Below are positions 15,171 to 23,142 of a stretch of 40,002 nt of DNA, piece by piece (positions within the stretch are counted from its first letter, which is position 1; every line of letters begins with the position of its first letter). The notes below the pieces were generated by a model. It was not told the origin of the DNA and ran no database searches. It was given only the letters and a program-made list of their open reading frames with translations. Position numbers and translations under genes: made by a program. Source of the DNA: Anaerolineae bacterium (GTDB lineage Bacteria > Chloroflexota > Anaerolineae > B4-G1 > DUEL01); contig JANXAH010000218.1 in NCBI GenBank assembly GCA_025062415.1, forward strand, positions 1 to 40,002, read 5' to 3'.

Positions 15171-16166
15171 ATGCAGACGCGGGTAACCATTATCGGTCTG
15201 GGATGTGTCGGGAGTTCTATCGGGCTGGCGCTGCGACGGCAGTCACCGTCGCTGGAGGTAATGGGACACGATAAAGATCCGGAGATTGCCCGCCGGGCCG
15301 CGCAGAAGGGCGCGGTGACCCGGATCCACTGGAACCTTCCCGCTGCGTGTGAGCGGGCCTCGCTGATCGTCCTGGCGCTGCCTCTGCCTGCGGTGCGGGA
15401 GACAATGGAGGCTTTGGGACCCTACCTGGAGGAAGGGTGTGTGGTGACAGACACCGCTCCTCTGAAAGTCCCCGTCCTACAGTGGGCCCGCCAGTATCTC
15501 CCGCCCCGTGTCCACTTCATCACCGGCTTTCCAATTCCGGGGCCGAAGGTGGACCTCCGTGACCCACTTCAGGGCCCTGAGGCCGCGCGGGCTGACCTCT
15601 TTGAGGGCGGATTCTACTGTGTCACACCCGCCCCGGACACCGCCTCCGAAGCGGTAAGTGCCCTCCTGGGGCTGGCGGACGTCCTGAAGGCTCGTCCTCT
15701 CTTCCTTGACCCGGTGGAGAACGACGGGCTGCAGGCCGGGGCGATGGGCCTTCCTCAACTTGTCGCACTGGCACTGCTCCGCACACTGGTGGATGCTCCC
15801 GGATGGGCGGATATGCGAAAAATCGTTGGGTATGACTTTGCCTCTCTGACGGGTCCCCTTCAGGCGGGCACGGCCTCCACATGGAGCGCGGGTGCCCTCC
15901 TGAATCGGGAAAACCTGATCCAGCGGCTGGATATGTTCCTGGAGGAACTTCACCGCCTCCGGGAGTGGATTCTGGAAGAGAACAGGGAGGCTGTGGAGAA
16001 GGCCTACGCCCAGGCTGCTGCGTGGCGGAACCAGTGGCTCCAGGAGCGGGCACAGGGAATGCCCGAAGTCGGGGAAAGGCCGGCAGAACTCCCGACCATG
16101 GGGGAACAGATGTCCCAGATTTTCTTCGGTGGGCTGTTTCGTCGTCGTCCGCCCCGGAAGGAATAA
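15171..16166 (+). CDS. TyrA/prephenate dehydrogenase-like NAD(P) protein lacking the usual histidines
   Basis: A 331-residue protein. The N-terminal Rossmann fold is VTIIGLGCVGSSIGLALR near residues 5-22, followed by TDTAPLK in the place of the family TDVGSxK. Prephenate dehydrogenases then carry a GxHPMxG motif with the catalytic histidine; here the aligned stretch reads GFPIPGPK with no histidine. The later family SHLP region reads MGLPQLV. The C-terminal helical domain is otherwise present, with a long extra helical tail from about residue 265. I would therefore not call it an active prephenate dehydrogenase. Start ATG 15171 has GGAGGAAT just upstream. It may use another substrate or have a structural role. 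Confidence 0.75.
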   Translation: MQTRVTIIGLGCVGSSIGLALRRQSPSLEVMGHDKDPEIARRAAQKGAVTRIHWNLPAACERASLIVLALPLPAVRETMEALGPYLEEGCVVTDTAPLKVPVLQWARQYLPPRVHFITGFPIPGPKVDLRDPLQGPEAARADLFEGGFYCVTPAPDTASEAVSALLGLADVLKARPLFLDPVENDGLQAGAMGLPQLVALALLRTLVDAPGWADMRKIVGYDFASLTGPLQAGTASTWSAGALLNRENLIQRLDMFLEELHRLREWILEENREAVEKAYAQAAAWRNQWLQERAQGMPEVGERPAELPTMGEQMSQIFFGGLFRRRPPRKE

Positions 16167-16228
16167 GGGGGTGAGTCCGATAGTTCGGCGCAAGAATCGT
16201 CAGCCAACGAGTGTGAAGAGCTAAGGTG

Positions 16229-17434
16229 ATGGATCGCCCACTGCGCATCCTGATGATTGCGCCGACCTCCTTTTTCTTGGACTACGGCTGCCACGTCCGT
16301 ATCCTGGAAGAGGCACGGGTTCTGCAGCGTTTAGGACATCAGGTCACCATTGTCACCTACTACCTGGGCCGGGATATTCCTGGCCTGGAGATTCTCCGCT
16401 GTCGTCCAACCCCCTGGCGGGCCGACTATGAAGTCGGATCCAGCCTCCACAAACTGGCCTTTGACGTCTTCCTGGCCTGGCGGGTGTGGGATGTGCTCCT
16501 GCACCGCCGCTTTGACCTCATCCACGGGCACCTCTACGAGGGCGCACTCATCGGAAAGGTGGTGGGTCGGCCCTGGCGGCTTCCTGTCGTATTTGACCGG
16601 CAGGGAAGCCTGACCGGGGAGATGGTGGACCACCGTTTTCTCAACCCCAACGGCCCATGGTATCGCTGGGTTCGCTTGCTGGAGGAGCGCATCAACGAGA
16701 TGGCCGACGTCATCGTCACCAGCACCCAGCAGGGCGCGGTCCAGTTGGGATACCTGGGGGACCGGGTCCGCATCCGTCCTCTTCCAGACTGTGTCAACGC
16801 CGACTTTTTCCGGCCGGGGGTTCTTTCCAGGGAGGAAATCCGGGCCCGGCGGGCCGCGCTGGGGCTGCCTCCGGAGGGGCCTGTAGTAGTCTACCTGGGC
16901 CTGCTGGCCGATTGGCAGGGCATTCCTCAACTCCTGCAGGCCGCACGGGTACTCAAAGAGCGCGAGGTTCCGGTCCATTTTCTCATCGGAGGCTTCCCCG
17001 CCGAGGAGTATTATCGGAGAATGGCCCAGAGCCTGGGAGTGGGCGACCGGGTCGTCTTCACGGGCAAGGTCCCCTATGAGGAAAGCCCAGCCCATCTGGC
17101 CCTGGGCGATATTGCGGTGGCGCCCAAACTCTCCGCCACGGAGGGGAGTGGCAAGATTCTGAACTATATGGCGATGGCCCTGCCGACGGTAGCCTTTGAT
17201 ACCCCGGTCAGCCGGGAATATCTGGGCTCCCTGGGGGTGTACGCATCTCCGCCCGGCAGCCCCGTTGCCCTGGCGGACTGCATTCAGGCCCTTCTGGAAC
17301 AGCCCGGTCTGCGGCAGGCGCTGGGGAATGGACTCCGACAACGGGCCCTGCGCCACTTCTCTTGGGACCGGGCAGGGCGCCAGTTAGTCGCCATCTACCG
17401 GGAATTGGTGGCGCGGAAAAGAGGGGCCAGGTAG
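16229..17434 (+). CDS. GT4-family glycosyltransferase
   Basis: A protein of about 401 residues with the GT-B fold of family 4. The N-terminal domain begins LRILMIAPTSFFLDYGCHVR, reduced here to its start; the family G-G-x-x-x loop becomes YGCHVRIL. The C-terminal donor domain holds VVYLGLLADWQGIPQLLQA, then IGGFPAEEY, VVFTGKVPYEE and the acidic nucleotide-sugar motif region SATEGSGKILNYMAMALP (E-x7-E is weak, with E and K present). Cytoplasmic, transferring a sugar from an NDP-sugar to a lipid, polysaccharide or protein precursor. ATG 16229 is preferred over GTG 16226. It follows the TyrA-like gene by 62 bp, and no sugar-biosynthesis genes adjoin. Confidence 0.9.
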   Translation: MDRPLRILMIAPTSFFLDYGCHVRILEEARVLQRLGHQVTIVTYYLGRDIPGLEILRCRPTPWRADYEVGSSLHKLAFDVFLAWRVWDVLLHRRFDLIHGHLYEGALIGKVVGRPWRLPVVFDRQGSLTGEMVDHRFLNPNGPWYRWVRLLEERINEMADVIVTSTQQGAVQLGYLGDRVRIRPLPDCVNADFFRPGVLSREEIRARRAALGLPPEGPVVVYLGLLADWQGIPQLLQAARVLKEREVPVHFLIGGFPAEEYYRRMAQSLGVGDRVVFTGKVPYEESPAHLALGDIAVAPKLSATEGSGKILNYMAMALPTVAFDTPVSREYLGSLGVYASPPGSPVALADCIQALLEQPGLRQALGNGLRQRALRHFSWDRAGRQLVAIYRELVARKRGAR

Positions 17435-17446
17435 GGGAAATAGGAT

Positions 17447-17477
17447 GCGTGGCGCAGGCTGTTCGCCTGCGCCACGC
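17447..17477. terminator. Stem-loop 1 between convergent GT4 and queA
   Basis: GCGTGGCGCAGG (17447-17458) pairs perfectly with CCTGCGCCACGC (17466-17477), with a 7-nt loop. The sequence is related to the palindrome array at 5061-5376 (GCAGGC-type arms). Confidence 0.7.
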
Positions 17478-17486
17478 AGACCTGGC

Positions 17487-17515
17487 GACCTGCGCTACGG
17501 GCGATTGCGCAGGTC
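17487..17515. terminator. Stem-loop 2 between convergent GT4 and queA
   Basis: GACCTGCGC (17487-17495) pairs perfectly with GCGCAGGTC (17507-17515). A short CCTAAAAAG follows. Together with the previous stem it probably separates the two convergent transcripts. Confidence 0.65.
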
Positions 17516-17536
17516 CTAAAAAGAATCCAGCACGCC

Positions 17537-18607
17537 CTACAGGATGAGCATTGCGTCGCCGAAACTGTAGAACCGATACCGCAGGCGGACGGCCTCCTCG
17601 TAGGCCCGCAGAATGAATTCCCGCCCCGCGAAGGCGGCCACCAGCAGGATCAGGGTGGACCGGGGAAGGTGAAAGTTGGTCATCAGAGCATCCACCGCCC
17701 GGAACCGAAAGCCAGGGTAAATGTACAGGTCCGTCCACCCCTCATAGGGGGCCACGGCCCTCCAGGGACAGGGTTCGGCATCAGGACAGCCCCCCACGGC
17801 CGCCAGGGCCGCCGTCTCCAGGACCCGCACCGAGGTTGTCCCAACCGCGATGATCCGCCTCCCCTCCAGTTTGGCCCGGTTAATCTGTTCCGCGACTTCG
17901 GGGGTCAGACGACAGTACTCCCGGTGAATCCGGTGTTCCTCCGCCCACTCCTCTTTGACGGGCTGGAAGGTGTCCAGCCCCACATGGAGGGTAACGAAGA
18001 GGGATTCTATGCCCCGCTCCCGAAGCCGCAGAAGGAGTTCCGGGGTAAAGTGGAGGCCCGCAGTCGGTGCAGCGACGGAGCCCGGCGTCCGGGCGTAGAC
18101 CGTCTGATAGCGTTCCGGGTCGTGGAGGGGACGGTGGATGTAGGGGGGAAGAGGGACTTCCCCCACTTCCTCCGCCAGCGCCAGGGCGGGCCGGTCAAAG
18201 GAGAGGACCCGTACTCCCTTTTCTCCTTCCCCGACGACCTTCGCCCCAGCCACCGGCGCACCCTCCCGACTCTCCAGAATCATTAACTCCATCCCGACGC
18301 GAACCCGCCCTCGTACCAGGACTTCCCAGACATACTCGTTCTGGGGCCGCAGAAGCAGGACCTCCACGTTTCCACCCGTGGGCTTGCGAGCAAAAAGGCG
18401 CGCGCGGATGACCCGGCTCTCGTTGAAGACCAGGATGTCGCCGGGCCGCAGCAGGTCCGGCAGGTCGCGGACGTGGTGGTGGGAGATGGACTCCGTGGTC
18501 CGGTCCAGAACCATCAGCCGGGCCGCATCCCGCGGCTCTATGGGCTCCTGGGCGATCAGTTCCTCCGGAAGATGGTAGTCAAAATCCGCCATTCGCAGAG
18601 CAGACAT
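17537..18607 (-). CDS. queA: tRNA preQ1(34) S-adenosylmethionine ribosyltransferase-isomerase
   Basis: A protein of about 356 residues. QueA transfers and rearranges the ribosyl part of SAM onto preQ1 at the wobble base of tRNAs to make epoxyqueuosine. Signatures are FDYHLPEELIAQ, DAARLMVLDR, DILVFNESRVIRARLF, PLPPYIHR, VYARTPGSVAAPTAGLHFT, HVGLDTFQPV, and the C-terminal TNFHLPRSTLILLVAAFAG, all QueA features. ATG 18607 is chosen because GAGG lies seven bases upstream; the open frame starts at 18628 and another ATG is at 18592. It is the last gene of truB-ribF-queA, separated from ribF by a strong hairpin, so its level may be set independently. Confidence 0.96.
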   Translation of the reverse strand: MSALRMADFDYHLPEELIAQEPIEPRDAARLMVLDRTTESISHHHVRDLPDLLRPGDILVFNESRVIRARLFARKPTGGNVEVLLLRPQNEYVWEVLVRGRVRVGMELMILESREGAPVAGAKVVGEGEKGVRVLSFDRPALALAEEVGEVPLPPYIHRPLHDPERYQTVYARTPGSVAAPTAGLHFTPELLLRLRERGIESLFVTLHVGLDTFQPVKEEWAEEHRIHREYCRLTPEVAEQINRAKLEGRRIIAVGTTSVRVLETAALAAVGGCPDAEPCPWRAVAPYEGWTDLYIYPGFRFRAVDALMTNFHLPRSTLILLVAAFAGREFILRAYEEAVRLRYRFYSFGDAMLIL

Positions 18608-18642
18608 AGCCAACCTCGCGAACAACAATTTCCTGCAGGGGC

Positions 18643-18689
18643 ATGGGGTTTTGCGGCGGGCGATTCTCCCGCCCGCCGCAAAACCCCAT
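18643..18689. repeat. 18-bp perfect stem-loop between ribF and queA
   Basis: ATGGGGTTTTGCGGCGGG (18643-18660) pairs exactly with its complement (18672-18689) around an 11-nt loop. It abuts the ribF stop codon. Same TTTGCGGCGG arm family as at 13548. It may act as a partial terminator or 3'-end stabiliser. Confidence 0.9.
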
Positions 18690-19613
18690 CTATCTCCGGT
18701 TCAAAATCTCCCGCGTCCGGAGAATGTCCTGCTGAATCTGGGCCACCAGCGCGTTCAGGCTGGGAAAGACCTCCTCGTCCCGCAGGCGGGCGATGAAGTC
18801 CAGCGCAAGGGGTTGGTCATATAGGTCGCCGTCAAAGTCCAGCAGGTGGGCCTCCACGGTCAGATGGTCCGGAGCGATGGTCGGGCGGACGCCCACGTTG
18901 ACCACCGCGGCCCAGGTCTTTCCGTCGGGGGTGTGGGCATAGCAGGCATAGACCCCGTTGGCGGGGATAAGCCGGCCTTCCGGTGGCTGCAGGTTCGCTG
19001 TGGGAATTCCCAAACGACGGCCCAACCCCCGCCCGCGGACCACCCGCCCAGCGAGCCGGTACGGACGCCCCAGACACCCGTTGGCTTCCTCTACATCCCC
19101 CGCCGTCAGAGCGGCACGGATACGGGTGCTGCTGATAACGTCCCCGCGCCAGAAGAGGGGCTCCACGACCTGGACCCGGAACCCCACCCGTTCGCCCATC
19201 CGCTGGAGGAAGGGAACGTTCCCCTCCCGTCGGTGGCCCAGGGCGAAGTCGGGGCCCACCCAGAGTTCCGCCAGGTTCAGGTGGTGGCAGAGCATCCCGA
19301 CGAAGCGGGCCGCGGAGGTGCCCGCAAGGGCGGGGGTGAAACGCAGGATCAGCAGAATGTCCACCCCCAGGTCGGCGATCAGCGCGGCCTTCTCCTCCGG
19401 CGTGGTCAGCGCAGCGACGGGGCTCCGCCCCAACAACGCCCCCGGATGGGGGTCAAAGGTCAGCACGACGGCGAGCCTTCCGGCCTTATGAGCCGCCTGC
19501 GTCATGGAGCCGATGAGGTGCTGATGGCCCCGGTGGACTCCGTCAAAGGCTCCGATGGTAACGTGCGAAGGGGTGTCCAGGTGCAGCGCGTCCAGGTCCC
19601 GGAACAGTTCCAT
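18690..19613 (-). CDS. ribF: Bifunctional riboflavin kinase/FAD synthetase
   Basis: A 307-residue protein that converts riboflavin to FMN and FMN to FAD. The N-terminal nucleotidyltransferase domain has GAFDGVHRGHQHLI near 22-35, then FDPHPG and the SSTRIR motif near 163. The C-terminal riboflavin kinase domain has GLGRRLGIPTANLQP, PANGVYAC and VVNVGVRPT. Both halves have all expected motifs and the length is typical. The start codon lies three bases after the truB stop, so the genes are one operon. In many bacteria ribF follows truB in the same order. Confidence 0.96.
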   Translation of the reverse strand: MELFRDLDALHLDTPSHVTIGAFDGVHRGHQHLIGSMTQAAHKAGRLAVVLTFDPHPGALLGRSPVAALTTPEEKAALIADLGVDILLILRFTPALAGTSAARFVGMLCHHLNLAELWVGPDFALGHRREGNVPFLQRMGERVGFRVQVVEPLFWRGDVISSTRIRAALTAGDVEEANGCLGRPYRLAGRVVRGRGLGRRLGIPTANLQPPEGRLIPANGVYACYAHTPDGKTWAAVVNVGVRPTIAPDHLTVEAHLLDFDGDLYDQPLALDFIARLRDEEVFPSLNALVAQIQQDILRTREILNRR

Positions 19614-19616
19614 AGG

Positions 19617-20501
19617 TTATGTCGTCCGTAACACTTTCTTCGGATGCCAGGTCCCCCGTTCGGAGAATTCCAGAATGGCCAGCAGATGGCCGTCGGGCCC
19701 GTAGGCACGGGCCAGAAAAGGCTTCGGCCCTTCCGGCCCAGCAATGCCCCAGCGGTCTGGGATGTCCTGCCCGTGCCCGACCGACCGCGCCTCCGCTGGG
19801 GTCAGGTGGAGCGCCGGGAATCGCTGGAGGGCAGCATCCGGCGGCAGGAGGACCCGGGACAGTCGCTCGCGCGTGAGCGCGTCCAGTTCCACCGCGTCCT
19901 CCAGGCGAAACTCACCGCTCGCCAGGCGGACCAGCCCCGCCAGATAGGCCCCACAGCCCAGCGCTTCTCCCAGGTCGTGGGCTAAGGACCGGATGTAGGT
20001 GCCAGGGGAGCAAAGGACCTCCAGGGTCAGGTCCGGCGGAGCCCATTCCACCAGGTCCAGCCGATAAATCTCCACGGGCCGCGGGGCCCGGTCCACCGTT
20101 TCCCCCCGACGGGCCAGATGATAGAGAGGGCGCCCCCCCTTTTTCAGGGCGGAGAACATCGGCGGGACCTGAAGGATAGGGCCGCGGAAGCGCTCCAGCG
20201 CCCGATCCACGTCCTCCCGGCTTACGGTCACGGGCCGCTGGGCGACAACGGTCCCTTCTGCGTCGTAGGTGTCGGTCGTGATGCCCAGCCGAACGCGCGC
20301 ACGGTAGAGTTTGGGCGAATCCATCAGGAACTCCGCCAGCCGGGTCGCGCTCCCCAGGCAGACCAGGAGGACTCCCGTCGCCAGTGGGTCCAGCGTCCCT
20401 GCGTGACCCACCTGACGCTGGCTGGCCAACCGTCGCACCCGGTCTACGACGTCGTGGGAAGTCAGGCCATAGGGTTTGTTGATGTTGAGGATTCCGTCCA
20501 C
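19617..20501 (-). CDS. truB: tRNA pseudouridine(55) synthase
   Basis: A protein of about 294 residues that makes pseudouridine 55 in the T-loop of tRNAs. Motifs are [18 protein letters not shown] at the N-terminus, [16 protein letters not shown] with the catalytic Asp, [19 protein letters not shown] and [15 protein letters not shown] at 20501 matches the normal family N-terminus. The frame extends to a GTG at 20525, but that lies within a predicted promoter, which would place the start of transcription around 20510 and leave a very short leader. A weak AGGA lies close to the chosen GTG. First gene of truB-ribF-queA. Confidence 0.9.
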   Translation of the reverse strand: MDGILNINKPYGLTSHDVVDRVRRLASQRQVGHAGTLDPLATGVLLVCLGSATRLAEFLMDSPKLYRARVRLGITTDTYDAEGTVVAQRPVTVSREDVDRALERFRGPILQVPPMFSALKKGGRPLYHLARRGETVDRAPRPVEIYRLDLVEWAPPDLTLEVLCSPGTYIRSLAHDLGEALGCGAYLAGLVRLASGEFRLEDAVELDALTRERLSRVLLPPDAALQRFPALHLTPAEARSVGHGQDIPDRWGIAGPEGPKPFLARAYGPDGHLLAILEFSERGTWHPKKVLRTT

Positions 20502-20515
20502 GTTCCTGGAGTTCA

Positions 20516-20544
20516 GTTGTAACACACAAAACCTGCTCTGTCAA
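20516..20544 (-). promoter_or_regulatory. Promoter of truB-ribF-queA
   Basis: On the minus strand TTGACA (20544-20539), a 17-bp spacer and TACAAC (20521-20516). The -35 is perfect and the -10 matches at four of six positions. It is divergent from the rplU promoter, with the two -35 boxes two bases apart. Confidence 0.65.
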
Positions 20545-20546
20545 GG

Positions 20547-20574
20547 TTGACAAATCGGCAATTGTCGCTATAAT
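20547..20574 (+). promoter_or_regulatory. Consensus promoter of rplU-rpmA-rpmE
   Basis: TTGACA (20547-20552), a 16-bp spacer and TATAAT (20569-20574): both hexamers are perfect. Transcription should begin near 20581, about 75 nt before the rplU start, producing a leader with the hairpin at 20610-20633. Confidence 0.9.
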
Positions 20575-20609
20575 ACCCTCCGTAGTATACCTGCAGCGCG
20601 AATGTGCAA

Positions 20610-20633
20610 TTGCGGTGGCTCCTGCCACCGCAA
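20610..20633 (+). promoter_or_regulatory. Leader hairpin of rplU
   Basis: TTGCGGTGG (20610-20618) pairs perfectly with CCACCGCAA (20625-20633), loop CTCCTG. It is followed by CATTTTCTTT and then the GGAGG of rplU. It may be an attenuator or an L21-binding leader; L21-bound leaders are known elsewhere, but the fold here is only a simple stem. Confidence 0.6.
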
Positions 20634-20655
20634 CATTTTCTTTGGAGGTTCTCTC

Positions 20656-20970
20656 GTGTACGCGGTGGTACGCACTGGTGGACATCAATATCGGGTTTCC
20701 GTAGGGGATCAGTTGCTGGTGGAAAAACTGCCGGTTCCAGAGGGCGCGCACATAGAACTGGAGGAAGTTCTGCTGGTAGCGGACGACAGCGGGCAGGTTC
20801 GGATCGGGACGCCCCTGGTGGAGGGCGCGCGGGTCCGGGCCAGAGTGCTGGCCCAGGAGAAGGGCCCGAAAATCCGCATCTTCAAGTACATCCCCAAAGA
20901 ACGCTATCGCCGGCGCAAAGGCCACCGGCAGCAGTACACCCGCCTTCAGGTGGAAGAGATTGTGGTGTAG
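20656..20970 (+). CDS. rplU: 50S ribosomal protein L21
   Basis: A 104-residue protein, the normal L21 length. It starts at GTG 20656 just after GGAGG (frame open upstream, but the added part has no family match). It contains [55 protein letters not shown], cited here as the conserved C-terminal basic block. L21 binds 23S rRNA. First gene of rplU-rpmA-rpmE, driven by a perfect sigma-A promoter and preceded by a leader hairpin. Confidence 0.96.
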   Translation: MYAVVRTGGHQYRVSVGDQLLVEKLPVPEGAHIELEEVLLVADDSGQVRIGTPLVEGARVRARVLAQEKGPKIRIFKYIPKERYRRRKGHRQQYTRLQVEEIVV

Positions 20971-20980
20971 GAGGTGAGCG

Positions 20981-21247
20981 ATGGCACATAAGAAGGGTGC
21001 AGGCAGCAGCCGCAACGGCCGCGATAGCCGGAGCAAGCGGCTGGGGATTAAGAAGTTCGGCGGCGAGGCCGTCGTCGCGGGGAACATCATCGTCCGTCAG
21101 CGGGGTATGCGGATTAAGCCGGGCCTGAACGTGGGTATGGGCAAGGACTACACCCTCTTCGCCCTGACGGACGGCTATGTCTGTTTTGAACCCCTTCCCG
21201 GTGGACGGAAGCGGGTCAGCGTATATCCGGAACGGAGGGCGGTGTGA
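20981..21247 (+). CDS. rpmA: 50S ribosomal protein L27
   Basis: An 88-residue protein, the usual length. It opens [20 protein letters not shown], the standard L27 N-terminus that reaches into the peptidyl transferase centre, then [12 protein letters not shown] and [20 protein letters not shown]. Here the N-terminus begins directly with AHKKG, without the cleaved leader found in Firmicutes. GAGGTGAGCG precedes the ATG. Its stop overlaps the rpmE start by four bases. Confidence 0.97.
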   Translation: MAHKKGAGSSRNGRDSRSKRLGIKKFGGEAVVAGNIIVRQRGMRIKPGLNVGMGKDYTLFALTDGYVCFEPLPGGRKRVSVYPERRAV

Positions 21248-21735
21248 AGAAGGACATCCATCCCAAGTACTACCCTCAGGCTCAGGTTATCTGCGCGTGC
21301 GGCAACACCTGGACGGTTGGGGCAACGGTCCCCCTGATCCGCACCGACGTTTGTTCCAAGTGTCACCCCTTTTTCACGGGCGAGCAGCGAATTGTGGACA
21401 CCGAGGGGCAGGTAGACCGGTTCCGTAGCCGTCTGGAGCGGCGGGACCAGTTGCGTGCGGAGGCGGAGGCCCGGCGTAAGGCTGCGACATCTCCCCTTCA
21501 GCCTATCACGGTTTTGGGACTGGCGCCTCAGGAAGAGGCGGTCCTGCGGGATGCGGGGATTCAGACGATCCAGGACGTCCTGGACCGGCTGGCCCAGGGT
21601 GGGGACGAGGCACTGACCTCCATCCGGGGCTTTGACCTGAAAGCCCTGGCGACACTGAAGAAGCGGTTGCGCTCCCGCGGCTTCCTCCTGCCCGGCGACC
21701 AGCCCCAGCAGAGCACGGTCGCCGAAGCGGGCTAA
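21244..21735 (+). CDS. rpmE: 50S ribosomal protein L31 fused to a helix-hairpin-helix domain
   Basis: A 163-residue protein; L31 alone is about 65-75. Residues 1-60 are L31 of the zinc-binding type: [11 protein letters not shown], Cys17, Cys19, Cys37 and Cys40 as CAC...CSKC, then [21 protein letters not shown] charged helical linker (about 61-82) leads to residues 86-148, [21 protein letters not shown] then [17 protein letters not shown]. That layout resembles the helix-hairpin-helix of the RNA polymerase alpha C-terminal domain (LGLS...LKRAGI...IRGLG...). GTG at 21244 overlaps the rpmA stop in GTGA. A role as a link between transcription and ribosomes is speculation. A Rho-independent terminator follows. 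Confidence 0.92.
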   Translation: MKKDIHPKYYPQAQVICACGNTWTVGATVPLIRTDVCSKCHPFFTGEQRIVDTEGQVDRFRSRLERRDQLRAEAEARRKAATSPLQPITVLGLAPQEEAVLRDAGIQTIQDVLDRLAQGGDEALTSIRGFDLKALATLKKRLRSRGFLLPGDQPQQSTVAEAG

Positions 21736-21757
21736 TCTGGGGTTCCGAAACGCAAAG

Positions 21758-21799
21758 CGAGGGCAGGCGGACAGGGGTCACCTGCCCTTCGTTTTTGTT
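21758..21799 (+). terminator. Rho-independent terminator after rpmE
   Basis: CGAGGGCAGG (21758-21767) pairs with CCTGCCCTTCG (21781-21791, one bulge), then TTTTTGTTT. A clear intrinsic terminator 23 bp after the rpmE stop, so tdk is probably transcribed in part by read-through or from its own promoter. Confidence 0.85.
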
Positions 21800-21811
21800 T
21801 CTGGAGGAGCG

Positions 21812-22390
21812 ATGTACGGCAAACCGACAGGGGGCTGGATTGAGGTCATCTGCGGGAGCATGTTCTCCGGCAAAACGGAGGAACTGATCCGCCGGGTCCG
21901 CCGGGCACAGATTGCCCGCCAGAAAGTCCAGGTCTTCAAACACAGTCTGGACGCCCGCTACGCCCAGCGGGAGGTCGCCTCCCACAACGGCCTGCAACTG
22001 GAGGCCACGCCGGTGGAGAACTCCGCCCAAATTCGGGCCCTGCTGGAGCCCGATACGACCGTTGTCGCAATAGACGAAGGACAGTTCTTTGACGACGGCA
22101 TCATTGCCCTCTGCGAAGAACTGGCCGACCGAGGGCTCCGGGTCATCATTGCGGGGCTGGACCTGGACTTCCGGGGCGAGCCCTTTGGGCCGATGCCCCA
22201 GTTAATGGCTCGCGCGGAGCGGGTGGACAAACTCCAGGCCATCTGTGTGGTCTGCGGGGGCCCTGCCAGCCGGACCCAGCGGCTGATCAACGGTCAACCC
22301 GCAGCCTACGACGACCCCATCATTCTGGTCGGGGCCGACGAGGTCTATCAGGCCCGCTGTCGGGGGTGCCATCAGGTACACCGCAAATAG
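21812..22390 (+). CDS. tdk: Thymidine kinase
   Basis: A 192-residue class II thymidine kinase that phosphorylates thymidine in the salvage pathway. The P-loop is [11 protein letters not shown] near 16-26, the DEGQFF motif near residue 90 holds the catalytic base, and zinc ligands are CVVCG and CRGCH. The [18 protein letters not shown] stretch is the family dNTP-binding lasso with its neighbours. GGAGGAGCG before ATG 21812 is strong. The next gene, hpt, is also a salvage enzyme. It is absent from many free-living bacteria and its presence here suggests uptake of nucleosides. Confidence 0.96.
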   Translation: MYGKPTGGWIEVICGSMFSGKTEELIRRVRRAQIARQKVQVFKHSLDARYAQREVASHNGLQLEATPVENSAQIRALLEPDTTVVAIDEGQFFDDGIIALCEELADRGLRVIIAGLDLDFRGEPFGPMPQLMARAERVDKLQAICVVCGGPASRTQRLINGQPAAYDDPIILVGADEVYQARCRGCHQVHRK

Positions 22391-22403
22391 CGAGCAGAGG
22401 TTT

Positions 22404-22434
22404 GGGGATGGGCGGCCTTCGGCCGCCCATCCCC
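22404..22434. repeat. 14-bp perfect stem-loop between tdk and hpt
   Basis: GGGGATGGGCGGCC (22404-22417) pairs exactly with 22421-22434 around the loop TTC. Sits 14 bp after the tdk stop. Family member of the GGCGGCC/GGCCGCC intergenic stems. Confidence 0.85.
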
Positions 22435-22461
22435 CATCATCCCTTTCTGGAGCAAGAAGCA

Positions 22462-23034
22462 ATGGACCTTCAAAACCGATGGGATTTCTCCGCCATTGAC
22501 CGGGTGCTGCTGGATGAGGTGACCATCCAGCGGCGAGTGGACGAACTGGCCGCTCAGATCAGCGCGGACTACGCAGAAATAGACGACCTGGTCCTGGTCG
22601 GGGTCCTGAAGGGGGCCTTTATCTTCCTGGCCGACCTGGCCCGCCGCCTGACGATCCCCCACCACGTGGACTTCATCGCGCTCTCCAGTTACAACCGGGG
22701 AGCCGTGAGCACGGGGGCAGTCCGGATGATTATGGACACGCGCGCCCCGGTGACCGGGCGCAACGTCCTCATTGTGGAGGACATCGTGGATACCGGCTAT
22801 ACCCTGGACTACCTGCTGCGCATCTTCCAGGCCCGCCGGCCCGCCTCCGTGCGTGCCTGTGTCCTCCTGAGCAAGCCGGAACGACGCAAGGTGGACGTCC
22901 CTGTAGATTATCTGGGCTTTGAAATTCCGGATGTCTGGGTCGTCGGCTATGGCCTGGACTACGCCGATCGCTTCCGTACCCTCCCCTACATCGCGGCGCT
23001 GAAGCGGGAGGTCTACGAGAAGGGACGCGGATGA
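22462..23034 (+). CDS. hpt: Hypoxanthine phosphoribosyltransferase
   Basis: A 190-residue protein that makes IMP (or GMP) from hypoxanthine (or guanine) and PRPP. Motifs are VGVLKGAFIFLADLARRL, SSYNRGAVSTG, the PRPP loop IVEDIVDTGYTLDYL near 106-120, and PDVWVVGYGLDYADRFRTLPYI. ATG 22462 gives the family length; the frame is open to 22366 but nothing there is conserved. GGAG lies upstream, at a somewhat long distance. The last codons (GRG) and the stop come from a dispersed repeat also found at the end of iorA. Part of the tdk-hpt salvage pair. Confidence 0.95.
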   Translation: MDLQNRWDFSAIDRVLLDEVTIQRRVDELAAQISADYAEIDDLVLVGVLKGAFIFLADLARRLTIPHHVDFIALSSYNRGAVSTGAVRMIMDTRAPVTGRNVLIVEDIVDTGYTLDYLLRIFQARRPASVRACVLLSKPERRKVDVPVDYLGFEIPDVWVVGYGLDYADRFRTLPYIAALKREVYEKGRG

Positions 23035-23042
23035 ACGCAGAT
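23023..23042. repeat. GGACGCGGAT repeat at the hpt 3' end
   Basis: GGACGCGGATGAACGCAGAT, of which GGACGCGGATGA forms the last three codons and the stop of hpt. Related to 10248-10287 at the iorA 3' end. It is followed by about 100 bp with no gene. Confidence 0.75.
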
Positions 23043-23142
23043 TTTGAGTCACTCCAGAGACCCGAAGACACGAAGTTTCGGAAATTCGCTCCGTCCTCCG
23101 CGAAGGAGAATACAGATAGGTGCCGACGCAAGCAGATGCCGT

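Noticed and set aside
17447-17515. Attachment-site or integron-like element between GT4 and queA
   Set aside because: Only two independent stem-loops at a convergent junction; no integrase or duplicated target.
20602-20655. N-terminal extension of rplU to 20602
   Set aside because: It covers the leader hairpin and the GGAGG site; L21 begins at GTG 20656.
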